From: Vespula vulgaris
Taxonomy: Eukaryota > Arthropoda > Insecta > Hymenoptera > Vespidae
NCBI RefSeq assembly: GCF_905475345.1
Contig: NC_066606.1
Coordinates: 2,680,001 to 2,744,000 of the forward strand
DNA: 64,000 bases
Direction of reading: 5' to 3'
The notes under the pieces were generated by a model. It did no database searches, was not told the origin of the DNA, and saw nothing but the letters and a program-made list of their open reading frames with translations. Positions 23,936 to 36,629 of the stretch are shown in pieces. A program made the translations under genes and the position numbers. Every line of letters starts with the position of its first letter. Positions within the stretch are counted from its first letter, which is position 1.

Positions 23936-24275
23936 ACGTATATAATTAAATTATAAGGTATATAATCAAGACATGTGAAGACCGTCCAAAAGTGATTCTA
24001 CTGAATTTCTGAGATACGTTAAATCTGTGCTATTCGATCAACGTTATTACGTACGATTATTAAATTAAGAACTTCTCATAAATCCGATAAAAATTTTATA
24101 ATGTACGAGTAAAAATTGTATTAATGGTGGGGTAAGTAGGGATGGTTTTTAACGAGACGAGACGAGGGAGAAGGATCGAGACTCGCGAGATGATATTACG
24201 AAAAAAGATTCTTGATTTATTCAAGTAGATACGTCCAATAATTATAAGGATCATTCGAGAATATCGGATTACGAG

Positions 24276-24510
24276 TTGCCCGTATTAATGCGTCCCCCGA
24301 CGTTCGGCAATTCTTCGACATTAAATTCGACGATAGTCGTAACCAAGCGCGAACGATCTCCGTCGAGTATTCGACTCGAGTGGAAACGCAGCACCGCTTC
24401 TGTAATTAATACGATAGCGTTGAGATTCGCTCGGTCGAAATTAATTAAACGCTATTTCCACGGGAACAGAGAAGCAATTTTCCATCCAAGGCCAAGCTTA
24501 CTTCAGTATG
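24276..24510. promoter_or_regulatory. Complex CpG-containing island with TAATTA cores, candidate enhancer
   Basis: The 230 bases before a (TA)n-rich cruciform region are non-repetitive and CpG-bearing, with TAATTAAT, GAAATTAATTAAACG and several TCGA-type sites. TAATTA is the general Antennapedia-class homeodomain core. An open frame with first ATG at 24288 passes through the island (MRPPTFGNSSTLNST...), but it continues into a microsatellite and shows no domain. Conservation is inferred from complexity only. Confidence 0.25.
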
Positions 24511-24529
24511 TGTATACATACATACATAC

Positions 24530-24536
24530 ATAGATA

Positions 24537-24581
<45 letters not shown>

Positions 24582-24760
24582 GTGTATATACATATAGTAG
24601 TATATATATTATATATATAATGTATATATAAGGAAAGAATATATATATTATATACTTTTAATATTGAATATATAATATATATTCTATATCTTTTATATAT
24701 ATATGTACATATACATATAAAAACAAATATATATATATATATAAAAAGCATCGTTAAGCA
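24530..24760. repeat. Extended TA-rich cruciform-prone tract
   Basis: More than 200 bases consist almost only of TA, TG and CA steps. They include (TA)n at 24549-24575 and a hairpin at 24636-24685 (AGAATATATATATTATATA against ATATATAATATATATTCT around an A/T loop). It separates the complex island at 24.3 kb from the next block. Confidence 0.65.
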
Positions 24761-24955
24761 ATCTTCTTTTCGTCGTCGAACTCTCGAGAATTTCTCGAAG
24801 AATTTTACCTGCCAGAGACGTCTTACGACGGACAGTAAAAATAAAAGAAATTGAAATGCGTCCGACGAGTCAGCTGGTCGTGCTTGCTTTCTCAGAGTTC
24901 TTTGCAAAATCGAGGATCAGTTCGTTGAACGCCTCAAAAACGAGAGAGATAGAAA

Positions 24956-24995
<40 letters not shown>

Positions 24996-25990
24996 CTGAA
25001 TCTTTTTCTTTTCTCGCCTTTTTCGACGTACCAACTTAGCTACATGATATATTTCTATATAAGAGCATAAATATATTGATATATTTCTACGTAAAATATT
25101 TCAACGAAGTACCGATCTATCATCCTGAGAATTATGATACACGAAAAGGAAAAGAAAAATAAAAAAAAAATGAAAGAAAGAAAGAAAGAAAAAAGAAAAG
25201 GAAATAAGAATAAAGAAGAAAAAGAAAAAGAGGGATAGAGAAAATAATGCACGAAAGAGGATTTCCAATTGAAGGATAATTGAATGAAGTTAATGCTACG
25301 AGATATATCCTGCTTTAGAAAAAAAAATATATATATATAATAGATAATTTACAATGATTAATACGAAAGATGGAATCGATGAAAATTCTTATCGTGGACG
25401 GACACTTTATTAGATCCACGTATCGAAATACTTCATTACACCGAATTAATTAATTCGTCACGAATTGAATTCTATCTTTTTCTTCCTCTCTCTCTTTCTC
25501 TCTCTCTCTCTTTTTATGATCAATTCAATCTCTTATTGATGACAAAATGTCATCTATTTTCCGTATCAACCATTGTTCTTCTAACATGGTACATTCTTTT
25601 CAATGGAGTTATATCGGAGTATAAAAGAAGAAAATACAAAGGTGAAAAGCGGCTGACGTAGAATAGAAGGAAGCAAGTTAGACGAAGAAAAAGAGAGAAG
25701 GAAAGAGAAAAAGAAAGAAAGAAAGAAAGAAAGAAAGAAAAGAAGAGAGAGACAAAGACGGAAGTTAAAAGAAAAAAAAAATCTCCTCCTCTTTCTCCTT
25801 CTTCTTCTTCTCTTCCTCATCCGGAAGAAAGATAAGAGTAAAGCCGTCGAGAGACAGAGACGTCTTCGCGGAGACTACGAAATTCCCTCGACAAATTAGG
25901 TCGCTCGAAGGAAACCACCATTCACCCGTTTCCTTAACGTGAGGTAAAACGTGTCTCGAATGGTGCTCCTTTCCTTTCTACGATGTTCTC

Positions 25991-26045
<55 letters not shown>

Positions 26046-27392
26046 TTCTTGCTTCTTCTATTCCTCTCTTTGTCTCTTCCCTTGTCGATTCTCAACCCTC
26101 ACTGTAAATCCGAACGAACGACGAATCCACACACTTACACATGCACTCGCGTATATACATACATATACTCACATATGTGTATACGTATACTTACATCATA
26201 CATACGTTTAACAGATATATACGATTATATATACACGTACATTCACACACGTATAGTTATATATATATATATATATATATATGGAGAGAGAGAAGACGCT
26301 TTATCCATCCACTACCCTCTCTTTCTCTAAACGAGGTTTATCCGTGGTCTGCGACGACGTATATCCTCTTTCCCTCTCTTTCTCTCTCTTTCTCTTTCTC
26401 TTTTTCTCTCTTTCTCTCTTTCTCTCTTTCTCTCTCTACACCCATATTCTCTATCAGCAAATTTCAATCTACGATAAATCTATTTTAGTTACTATTTTTT
26501 TGTTTTGGTTATTCACATTTAATAATCCCTTCTTCTTTCCCTTTCTCTTTTTCTTGTTTGCTTTTATTTATTTAATTACTTATTTAGTTTTCTTTTCTGT
26601 TTTATTTGTATACGTATACTCTCCTTCTATTTTTCTAATGCATTTAATATATATATATTTTTTTTTTAACAAACAGGCTTCAAACTGAAAGTACATAAAG
26701 AAACACTATGAACCAAATAAAAGTCATCGTGAGGTTTAATCTTACTGTACATTTTTCTTTCTCTCCTTTGTCGAAAGTTCGAAAAACGAGATAAAAGAGA
26801 GAGAGAGAGAGGGAGAAATGAAAGAAAATGTCATAGAAAATGATAATATTTACCACGACGGGAAAGTCACATTTTCGATGCGCGTACACTGTCAGACCGT
26901 CGTTTTCACTACTGTCAGCTTTTAATTAGCTTAATTACAGAAAATTGGAGGAATGATTTATCACGATGAAAAACATCGTAAACGGTACGGTATAATTAAG
27001 TTTACCTGTGCTTTTCTATTTTCTTTCTTTTTTGTTGGTCTCTTCTTCGTGGTTCCAAAATTACGTTCTCCGTTTTAGCGGAGAAGTTTAGCGAATGGAA
27101 AAAAGAGGAAGACAAATTTGCAGTTTTACGTAAGTAAACAAAATAATGACTAATTTAATGGAGCAAAGGAACGCGATGATTCGACCAAAAAAAAAAAAGA
27201 AGAAGAAGAAGAAGAAAAGGAAAGCAAAAAGAAATCAAGAAACAAAAAAAAAAGAAATACGCTTAACGAAATGCAAAGTAAAGAACTAGAAAAGAAAAAA
27301 CAAACATCGAAAATGAATCGAAAGAGGACGACACCATGGACGAACAGAGTTTAAAAGGAAGGAAATGATCGAAAAAAAAGTAGAGACTAAAT

Positions 27393-27423
<31 letters not shown>

Positions 27424-27718
27424 TAATAAAACAACTTTTTCTCATCCCTTTTACATTGCGCAGTAAAATTTACGAAGTGGTCCTTCAAAAAAGAAACGAG
27501 AATTGAATTTTTAACGAGCTCGTTCGTTACAAACAAGGCGAGGATGTTTCTTTAAAAAGAAAATAATAAAAAAATAAAAAAAAAACAAATTTAAGAGATC
27601 AAATAAAAAGAAAGGAAGAAGGGAATCTTAAATAATCGTCAAGCCAAATATTTAAATCACTGTTTTCCTACCGCAAAGCAATTCTCCACGATAAAACATT
27701 ATCTCAACTAGTAACAGT
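24761..27718. other. Non-coding stretch, compound microsatellites
   Basis: A complex CpG-bearing piece at 24765-24940, (GAAA)n 24957-24990, purine tract 25140-25235, (GAAA)n 25710-25745, a complex piece 25800-25970, TC/CATA/TA/TC compound 25986-26440, GA 26797-26816, a complex piece 26840-27130, and A-rich purine runs 27185-27290 and 27395-27425. No gene. Confidence 0.6.
25986..26043. repeat. (TC)n microsatellite, 58 bases
   Basis: TC repeat with two TTTC interruptions near the left end. Further TC, CATA, TA and TC blocks follow to 26440, so nearly 450 bases here are compound microsatellite. Confidence 0.9.
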
Positions 27719-27763
27719 ACTACTAGTAGTAATAGTAGTAGTAATAGTAGTAGTAGTAGTAGT
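27719..27763. repeat. (AGT)n microsatellite
   Basis: AGT/TAG units with two AAT interruptions. It begins next to an ACTAGT palindrome. Confidence 0.9.
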
Positions 27764-27955
27764 GCTCTTGCAGAACGTACTCTTCTCATCTTCTCAGATG
27801 GTAAAGATTCAAAACCTTAGCGAAGGTACACCACACGCGGCATTTGAAGGTGTAACGGGTACGACCGAGGTAACATGCGTCTCCAGTGAATAAGACATTT
27901 ATGATAATGTCGAGGTTGCGAAAGGGGAAAATTTAGCAACGTTCAACCAAGGAGT
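27755..27955. other. Complex island after a (TAG)n tract
   Basis: Following the (AGT)n tract, about 200 bases are repeat-free and contain TACACCACACG (a Runt-type ACCACA core), GTAACGGGTACGACCGAGG and TTTATGATAATG. GTGCTCTTGCAG at 27762-27773 resembles a short 3' splice site, but no long open frame follows it. I list it as a possible regulatory block only. Confidence 0.2.
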
Positions 27956-28997
27956 ATAGAGTCTCTCTCTCTCTCTCTTTCTTTCTCTCTTTATCTATTT
28001 ATCTATTTCTATCTCTCTTACACATAGATATATATGCATATATACATACTTATACATACACACACACATATATATATATTCTGCTTCGTTGGTTTATTTT
28101 CATCTCTCTCTTTCTCTCTTTCTCTCTTTCTCTCTATCTGACTCTCTTTCTCTACGCAATAGCAGATGGGACTTTCATCCCCTTTTCGTCGACTTCTCTC
28201 GTGGTAGGAATAGGAAATGAGGTTTATTTGGGTCAAACCATCCTAGACTTGGAACTTTCCTTGCAATCTCTTCCTCTTTGATATCTCTCTATCTATCTTT
28301 CTCTCTCTCTCTCTCTCTTACTCTCTCTATCTATCTCTATCTCTGTTTCTATTCCTCTCTAACTATCTCTGTCTCTCTCTCTCTCTCTGGCTCTGACTCT
28401 TATCGTTCTCATTTTCGCACAAAGAATCGAAGATATTCTTACATTCGAACAAATCACGAATAAATCTGTATCAATTATAATACGATTCGATAAGAATATC
28501 TTTCTTTCTTTCTTTCTTTCTTTCGTTCGTTCCTTTTCTTTTCTTCCAGTTTGTTAAAATTCTACGACAATCTAAGTCGATAAAACGTTTTATTTTATAA
28601 TTCAACGATCGCGAATAAGTTCAATTATCTATATATCTGGAGGAACATTCTTTAAGAAACAATCTAACAAAATTCAAAGAAGAAAATGAAGAAGAAGGAC
28701 GAAAAGGAGGAGGAGGAGGAGGAGGAGATATAAATGTAGTATCTATATAAGTACATGCGTTACTCAAGAGAGTTCCACAAACAATCTAATAAGAATATTG
28801 CTTTGAAATTCAAAGACCATGGATATATCTAGTAATCTCTACGTATATATATATTATATATATTATATATATATATATGTTACTTTTGCGTTTAACGTTC
28901 GAATTACCATAAGACAGTGAAATATACGAATGGCAACTTTGTAGAAGTAAGTTTGTTTCGAACGAAATAAGTTTCTCTAACGTTGGTTTATAGCAAA

Positions 28998-29040
28998 CGA
29001 CGACGACGACGACGACGACGAAGACGACGAAGACGACGAA
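28998..29040. repeat. (CGA)n microsatellite with AGA variants
   Basis: Pure CGA units followed by alternating CGA-CGA-AGA. A CpG-bearing trinucleotide repeat is notable in such A+T-rich DNA. Confidence 0.95.
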
Positions 29041-29290
29041 GATCTTAAATCTCTACAGTTAAGACGCACAAACCGTAGAGAGCAATACGGAAACGCCCGG
29101 CATTTACGGTTGTACTTCGAGTTATGTTTAGTTACGAATGAGAATTACGATGAGAGAAGTGAATCAACCCCCTAAAGTCAAAAGAGAGAGGGGATTTGAA
29201 AGGGTGCTTGCGGAATAAACCCAACCAACCCGGTATATATCTGCCTGACTCTAGCAGATCTCGATCTTAAGCGATGAGAAATCCTTTTAG
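29041..29290. other. Complex island after a (CGA)n tract
   Basis: The sequence from the end of the (CGA)n repeat to about 29290 is non-repetitive and moderately CpG-rich (GGAAACGCCCGGCATTTACG). It includes AAACCCAACCAACCCGG, which resembles degenerate C-strand telomere-like repeats. No open frame of interest crosses it. Confidence 0.2.
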
Positions 29291-29640
29291 TCGGCAATCT
29301 AAATAAGTAAATAAATCGATAAAGAATATATAAATAATCAAGACCTTGATTATAGTATGACTAACGAATTATTTCTACGAATTAATTTTCGAAATATTAT
29401 TAGTTTGGATTAAAGACTCGTTTTATTAATTAAAGCTCTTTTTCAACGCTTTCTCTTTGAGATACGTTGATATTGTCGATGGACGTATTTAAATGACACG
29501 AATCTAAGGTAACGATCGAACGAACATCTCTTATCTCTATTTTCGTCTTTTTATTTTCTATGTATTCGTATTTAATAATATTCTTCGACGATGATTATCT
29601 AATTCGATTATCTTTCGTTTTGATGTTTAGAATTTGATTA

Positions 29641-29645
<5 letters not shown>

Positions 29646-29684
<39 letters not shown>
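29646..29684. repeat. (TC)n microsatellite
   Basis: Thirty-nine bases of pure TC running into GTATATATATATTATAT. Confidence 0.95.
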
Positions 29685-29688
<4 letters not shown>

Positions 29689-30205
29689 ATATATATTATA
29701 TTTTCTAGATTTGTCAATTATTTGTTTCAAAATTTCACTAAAATGAACTTTACGTAGATTACGATGACCATAACGTTTTAAATTAATTCAATTATTGTAT
29801 CGTCTGATACGACGTCAAAACTGTTCTTTTTTTGTTTACGACATTTAAACAATGAAATTTTTAATAGAAAATAATAATAATAATAATCCTCGTCTATCGA
29901 TAAAATTCGACAAAATTTCTTAAAGAAAAGCACGAAAGGGTATATACCCGTTAACTTGATGTCTTCTTCAAAGTAAGTAGATATCGGAGATCTACTCAAG
30001 GTAACCCTAATTTTTCGCGTTCATCAGCGTTCTATATCCGTCAAAATGCAAACTAGAATGATACTCCAATATACACGTATGTACATATATACATGTATCT
30101 GTGTGTATGCAATAGATCGATACAAAAAACCCGTTCGTCTTACTCCGAATTGATTTTAATTTAATAATAACCTACATGAAAACTACATCATATAAATATA
30201 TATAG

Positions 30206-30207
<2 letters not shown>

Positions 30208-30252
<45 letters not shown>
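30208..30252. repeat. (AT)n microsatellite, 45 bases
   Basis: Pure AT tract framed by TAGAAATA words on both sides and followed by (CA)n at 30276-30294. Confidence 0.95.
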
Positions 30253-30258
<6 letters not shown>

Positions 30259-30499
30259 CTACATTATACGCACACATACACACACACACACACAAATATT
30301 TGTTAATAAATTAAATTATTTGACAATCAGATAGATAATTACGTTACATGGAACATACAGATATTTCATTTTAATTTATCCCTTTTTTCTCCAAAAGTTC
30401 AATACTCCTTCTCTCGTTCTATTCGTTTCAAAAATACATTTCTCTCTTTCTCTCTCTCTCTCTCTCTATCCATCTATCCATCTCTATCTCTCTCTATCT

Positions 30500-30790
30500 C
30501 CGTTCATCATCAGCAGCCACTTCAGTTATCTTTCCCATTCCTGTTACCAATAGGCTCACCAAAACGGTAAACCACGGTGGTGTACACGCGTACGATTCTA
30601 TTCGATCATTGTCCGCGAACGAAAAACGCATTGGCACGGTTCAAAACGCGCATGAGAGAGACAGAAAGAGAAAGAGAAAGAGAGAAAGAGAGACAGAGAG
30701 ACAGAGAGAGAGAGGGTGAAAGAGGGTGAGAGCCGCTTTTGCGGCGAGTTAACGCAGGAACGTACGTTTGCGAGTTGCGGTTTACCCTTC
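30500..30790. other. Complex island split by a (GA)n tract
   Basis: Non-repetitive sequence at 30505-30650 includes TCACCAAAACGGTAAACCA followed by CGGTGGTGTACACGCG (an AAACCAC Runt-type core). After the interrupted (GA)n at 30655-30715 a second part contains GAGCCGCTTTTGCGGCGAG, in which GCCGC and GCGGC can pair as a short hairpin. No gene model fits. Confidence 0.2.
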
Positions 30791-31198
30791 TATGTATCCT
30801 CCAGTTCTCTCTTTCTCTATCTCACTCTCTCGTTATCCACAGTATTCACGTATTCGTTTATGTATGTATTTGTATATGTATGTATGTATGTTTGTGTATA
30901 TGTGTGTGAACGCGAGAACGCACGAAATCTGACCGGGAGTATCGTCACTAGCACAGTACTGCCCTTTTCGAGAAATAATACGTGATCTATTCGATTTAAA
31001 CGGATTTAGGAAGCGTACGGAACTTGCACGTTTGTTTGTTCGTATCTATCTATCTATATTTTTTGTCTCTCTCTTTTTTTTTTACTCTTGTGATCATCGA
31101 TAAATTTTCATCAAGAGTTCTTTAAACGGTATGTAAAAGTTCCCCCTTTTTTCTTTTTTTTTTTTTTTTGGAATTACATCGAAACAAATCGATCTCTC

Positions 31199-31320
31199 GT
31201 GTTATCGGGTATATAGAATTGTTCTAAAATGGATTTAAAAATTTCCATTGTGAATTTTGTGTTATCGGATATATAGAATTGCTTTGAAACGAGTTTTAAC
31301 ATTTTCTTTGAAAATTTTTT
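31199..31320. repeat. Tandem duplication, 60-base unit, two copies
   Basis: GTGTTATCGGGTATATAGAA at 31199 recurs as GTGTTATCGGATATATAGAA at 31259, each followed by TTG(T/C)T and then a diverging T/A-rich tail. On the - strand this reads as a repeated peptide (FYISDNTK / FYIPDNTR), but that frame is short and unsupported. Confidence 0.75.
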
Positions 31321-32120
31321 ATTATTTATTATCTTGAAACAAACTTGAATATATATATATGTACGTATGTGTGTGTTCGTGTGTGTACACACCCATATAT
31401 ATATATATATACTATATTATTGTATATTTATAGTATATATATTTTTATATATTTATTTATATATCTATATATGAATCTATTCTACAAATCGTGTGTATAT
31501 CTGATCCGACGCGTCGCTACAATAATCAAATTAAAATTTTTAACCTTTCAATAAAATAAACATTTTCAATTATGCGACCGTTCAAAATGATTCAATATAA
31601 TATTCGCATTAATTAAGGAAATTTGTTTAATCTCAATATACACGGTGCATCATTCAATGGAAAATAATTTCGACTAATATGTAACCTATTATACATACAT
31701 ACACATATATTTACATATATCCTGAAGGAAATATCCACCACAAAATGTTAACGCCCGAATATGAATCTAATTAAAAGTTTAAATAATAAATATTAATTTT
31801 TACCCAACACGTAGTTAAAACGCATAAGCGTCAATTTTGAGTAATTAACAAATAAGTGTAAACACAATGAAATCTAAAGATCTACAATAACGATAATAAA
31901 TCTTTATCGTTTATTAAAATAATTCATTATATTTATTCGAATACTCCAATTGATTCCGTTAAAGAGGTATTAGAAAATTTTTAACTATTATGTATTACTT
32001 TTTATTATAACTATTATTTGCAAAAAATTAAATAAACAATAAAAGAATTCTCGTCGTTAAGTACAAACGTGAACATTTAAATTAACCAATCGAAACTCGA
32101 AAATTAATCACCTATTCCAT

Positions 32121-32168
<48 letters not shown>

Positions 32169-32779
32169 ATAGCCGATTCGTGACTGAATTTCATTAATCC
32201 GTCAAACGATTTATCATGAAAAATATCTTTCGATCTTCTTCTCTTCAACTTTATTTTTTTTTTTCGATCGTTCCTTTAACCTTCGTCACCTTTGCCCTCA
32301 TTCCATTTCCCACTTTCACCCACCCTTAACCACCCTCGTTCTAACGCTTTTCCAAGCTTCAAGCAACAAGAGCTTTCCCATTCGAATTTTCTTCTTCGTC
32401 ACGAACTTTCCTGAAATTAACTTCACTCGATTAAGCTTGGTTCTTCTTGAATCGAACTTTGAAGTCCTCAGGCTTTACTATGATTTAAAGAAAGAAAGAG
32501 AAAGAAAGAGAAAGAGAGAACATAAAGATAGATCCTTTCGTTGTTTCACATAAGTAGTACTTACTTTCAAGTTCTCTTGACATTTCTTTTTTCTTTTTTT
32601 CTTTTCCAATATTACTTCTTTTTTTCTTTTTTGATCACGACAAACACAAACACATAAATACACACATATACAGACAGATAAATAAATAAATAAATAAATA
32701 AATAAATATATATATATATAAATGTATATATAATATTATATATATAATTTATATGATATATTTATGTGTATATAATAAA

Positions 32780-32917
32780 TATATAAAATGTATACTAAAA
32801 ACAGTATAATGAAATGATATTTCATACATCATACTATTTCATTATGCTATTTTTACTTTCAATTTGTGTATTTTGGAAGATAAAAAATATTATATAAAAA
32901 TTGCTGTACGATTACTT
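32780..32917. repeat. Diverged dispersed copy of the 7.9 kb repeat
   Basis: The order of words matches the 185-base unit: CTAAAAACAGTA, a TATTTCATACATCATACTAT block, TTCATTATGCTATTT, TTTTGGAAGATAAAAAATAT and GTACGATTAC. Several substitutions and short gaps separate it from the pair at 7906-8265, so it is older or from another subfamily. It is flanked by (AAAT)n and (TA)n tracts on one side and (TA)n on the other. Same orientation as the first two copies. Confidence 0.65.
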
Positions 32918-32921
32918 TATA

Positions 32922-32969
<48 letters not shown>

Positions 32970-33331
32970 TAACATATATTATATATATCATATATATATT
33001 TATTTATTTATTTATTTGTGTATATGCATGCATGCATGTTTGTATGTTTGTACGTTTATCGTAACTTAAAAACAAAAAAATATATACGTTTATACATACA
33101 TACATACATACATATATACATATATACATATATATGTCTGAACGATCGCTTAATCCACTAAACGTTGAGTTGCCGCAAACAGGAGAAAGTTTAGAAGGGA
33201 AGATAATTAATCGACTCTTGTTTTTACCTCAAACACTTGGAAATTTCTTCATTCTCAAGCCATCTTCGATGGGAACTGACCAGAAGGAAGACGAAAGAAC
33301 GTAAGGTTGTTTTCTATAAAGATGGTAGATT

Positions 33332-33373
<42 letters not shown>

Positions 33374-34193
33374 TCTCTTTTTCTCTCTCTCTCTCTCTCT
33401 TTCGTACTTGAAACGAGCGTTGTTCGTGGCACATCGAGTGTTCTCTCGTTTCATAAATTCGAAAAAGATAGACAGATAGCGAGAAAAAGAGAGAGAAAAA
33501 TAAATGTCGATCTACATCAATAAGAATACCATAGACGAAAATTAGCTTCTTATTGCAAATAAATCTCGTTTAACGTCCTTGTTTTTTTTTTACAAATAAA
33601 TTAATTAAAATCATACGACCGATGATTAATTCAATCGAACGACGTCGATCATTTCTATTATTATGAATTAAGCAGCGAAAAAAGAGAAGAAGAAAGAAGA
33701 AAAAAAACGAAAGAAAAAGAAAAAGAAAAAATAAAATAATTCCACGGGATTATCCCATAAACGATAGAATATTATCGCGAATATAACGAAAACAACAAAA
33801 GAAAAAAAAAAAAGAGCTAAAGATATTAGAATTGAAATCGGATTTCAACTTAACGCGATATTTATTTTTCTTAAATATTTATTCGTCGTACATGGAATAA
33901 TAAGTACATATATATGTACATAAGAAAATATGCGAATTCAGTTCGAATATTATTACTACGGAATAGACGTGACTTAAATGTCGAGCGCTATTGATACAAG
34001 ATTTTGCGATGTAATCTTGTAAGAATAAAAAGAAGAAGAAGAAGGTATATAGATGAAAGGAGGAAGGATCAAAGATTTACTTTCTTTAATAGAATTTTCT
34101 TTTTCTCTTTCTTTCTTTTTTTTTTTTTTTTTTTAATATATAATCTCTATAAATATTCCTACGAGAGATTTCCTATGAAATGTTTATCGATCG

Positions 34194-34595
34194 ATGTCAA
34201 AGACATACCCACTCCGTTGCACAGATTCAAGATTTATGCGTTTGTATAATTTGTTTTTTCTTTTTCTTTTTCTTTTTCTCTGTTTTCCCTCTTCTTCTTC
34301 TTCTTTTTCGCAAAATTTTTGTTTCAGCACTGATTCTCGATCGCAAATAAGCAAGCATCGGAAATCCTCTAGGAAAAATGGCCAAGCATATGTAAGCTAT
34401 TTTTTCTCTATGCAACGTTGCCTCAACGCTATTCGGATTTTCGTCGACGGATTTTCCCCAGAGGAATTTTATAATCCGTTAAAATATCGATACGAGCTAT
34501 ATTCTCTCACCAAACTAAGTTTCTTGCACGAGTTACGAAAATATTGTTCAACGTACGAACGATTTTTATACTTGAATATATCAATACTTGAATAA
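34194..34595 (+). other. 133-codon open frame, half low-complexity, doubtful
   Basis: ATG at 34194 opens a frame whose first third contains a Phe/Leu/Ser run from a (CTTTTT)n tract. The last 80 codons come from ordinary sequence (e.g. NAIRIFVDGFSPEEFYNPLK). That tail is the most protein-like translation in this part of the window, but no motif or family is recognised and no promoter or splice context is visible. Chance or an eroded mobile-element fragment are both reasonable. Confidence 0.1.
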
Positions 34596-35172
34596 TTTGC
34601 AATATTTAATTGTGCGTTTTTAATTTTTTTTTTTATATATATATATATCCATCGATAAATAATAATGTAATAAATTAACGATTTAGTAGATAAATTTATT
34701 ATCCGGATAGATATAATAGTATTTCTTTCTTCTGTTCTTTTTTCTTTTATTTTTTTAAATTAAGTTTCTGAAATATTGGACTGATATAGAATAATACGAC
34801 ATACGATAGTAAAATTTTTGTATCGAGATTGTAATACTACAGTATAATAAAACTATATCAGATCATATTGAATTTTTAATATAAAATACAAATATCATTT
34901 TTACTTCGATACGAAATAAATCCTTACATTACATTTACTTTCAGATTTAAAAATTCGATTAGTGGATTGACCAAAAAAAAAAGAAAGAAGAAAAAGAAGA
35001 AGAAGAAGAAGAAGAAGAAAGGATCGAACAAATAAAAATAATAATTTTTCGTTAAGATAATTTCTTAAACGAGATATATTATTATCATTATTATTTATTT
35101 CTTATTTTTGAAAAAAAGCAAAGTGGGGAAATTTGATGTGAACTTTTAGATAGAAGACATTTGAAGCGTGAT

Positions 35173-35327
35173 CGAGTTGAAAGGATATGCTCTTATATAT
35201 AAAAGGATAAAGGATATGTATCATATATATATATATATTTATGTGTGCGTGTGTGTATATATACACACACATAGAGAACATACATATGTATAAAGGGTAT
35301 ATATACAGGTTATATCCTTTCAACTCG
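35173..35327. mobile_element. 155-base foldback element with 16-base perfect inverted ends (MITE-like relic?)
   Basis: CGAGTTGAAAGGATAT at 35173-35188 is the exact reverse complement of ATATCCTTTCAACTCG at 35312-35327. The interior holds a second, nested inverted repeat, a TG run through TA into a CA run at about 35242-35272, so the whole segment can fold. No coding capacity. Flanking bases (GTGAT left, AAGTA right) show no convincing target-site duplication, so the mobile-element call is only one reading. A microsatellite-bearing hairpin produced by inverted duplication is the alternative. Confidence 0.45.
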
Positions 35328-35329
35328 AA

Positions 35330-35605
35330 GTATACCAGAAAGTCGTAAAAGTCTCTGAGCTTTAACACGTTTGACCGAGCTTTACCATACGCGGCGGAAG
35401 GTAGAATTATCGAGTATTTGTCGGTGAAGCACGATAGGCTGAAAGAGTTAACGTTATCAAGAAGAAACTTTACAACTAAATCATGCCAAGCGTTTATCCG
35501 CACGTGATGCACATGCGATGCACGAAAGTGCATAAACGCTATGATACACGAGTAACGTTCTATCGAGCAACGCGTTATTAACGCGCTAAACGTTTATAAC
35601 ATCGA
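35330..35605. other. Complex island with clustered GTGCAT/CACGTG words
   Basis: Directly after the foldback element comes about 270 bases of complex DNA. At 35490-35545 words built on TGCA recur: CCGCACGTGATGCACATGCG, then GATGCACGAAAGTGCATAAACG. These hold a CACGTG E-box (35501-35506) and inverted GTGCAT/ATGCAC copies. A duplicated GAGCTTTA lies at 35357-35395. A - strand frame of 143 codons crosses the island, but half of it is translated microsatellite. Confidence 0.25.
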
Positions 35606-36569
35606 TTTAAATGATCGATCCTGTCGAGCATTCAAATTATTCGATTTTAATTACACGAATTACGTTTTTAATCCCATAACACTTTTTCTATTAAGTAACG
35701 AGGTATCGTGAAAAAAAAATAAAAAAGAAAATTATTATTCTTTGTCATTCTTTTGTTATTTACGAGTTGTTTCTTTCCTTTTCTTTTCTTTTCTTTTTTT
35801 TTTTTTTAATAGTTATCGTTATTTTTTTTTTTTTTAATTTGTTAAGCTGTATAAAATTAGTAATCGCAGTTTCAAACATATATATCTCGGTAATTATTGA
35901 TAAGCTTATTCAATGAGAGAAAACAGAGCCAATTAAATTCTATCTCGAAAATAACAAACGCCATTGGTACAAAATTAAAACGTTTTGTTTAATATATTAA
36001 TTATTATGTATTTAATATTGCGGTTCGTTACTGCCCGGAATATTATGTTTTCAATAATATGAGTCATTGAAGAACAAAGGTTGCTCCTATTTACTGATTT
36101 ACACAATAGAACCATCTAACGCACACGTCCTAACACAAAAGGATCGTAATTATTAGTCAATTATTTAATCAATCCTGTAAATCTGTGTAATACGAAAGAG
36201 AAAAAAGAGGAAAAGGAAATGTAACCGAGCATTATATAGAATTTCAATTTTTTTTTCTTTCTTTTTGTTTATGAAAAAAAGCGTATTATTGGGACGCTCA
36301 AATTTTATGTTATTCGTAAAATAACAGAATTTTCAATGAATGGAAAATCGTATTATCAGGTCTTGTATTATTCAATGTATGAAGGACAGTGTAATAAATG
36401 CATTTAGCAATATTTCGATGAGAGAGAAGTCTTGTTCAAAAAATATATAGATTTCTAATAAATAAATAAATAATATATATATATAAATTCATTAAATTAA
36501 TCAATAAGTAATGTAAAAATTTTCAATAAATTCTTAATAAAAATGATACTTATTAGTCAATTATACTAC

Positions 36570-36629
<60 letters not shown>

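Larger units (their letters stand above)
27960..30207. other. Non-coding stretch apart from the 29.1 kb island
   Basis: TC blocks 27961-28020, 28105-28160 and 28280-28390, (TTTC)n 28500-28524, (GGA)n 28705-28728, TA with inverted symmetry 28843-28880 (TATATATTATATATATTATA), (CGA)n, and TC/TA 29646-29700. No gene. Confidence 0.6.
30791..35172. other. Non-coding A+T-rich stretch
   Basis: (TATG)n 30860-30895, poly-T 31153-31169, the 60-base duplication, TA 31393-31412, featureless A+T-rich DNA 31500-32100, (AG)n 32125-32162, complex C/T-rich DNA 32275-32460, (AAAT)n 32680-32707, the dispersed repeat, (TA)n 32927-32963, (TACA)n 33097-33112, TC 33332-33402, purine tract 33670-33730, and (AAG)n 34990-35020. 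No supported gene. Confidence 0.6.

Noticed and set aside
24503..24907. 134-codon - strand frame resembling a membrane protein
   Set aside because: The Ile/Tyr-rich part is (TA)n and (CATA)n read in frame; the complex part is short and lacks a start or motif.
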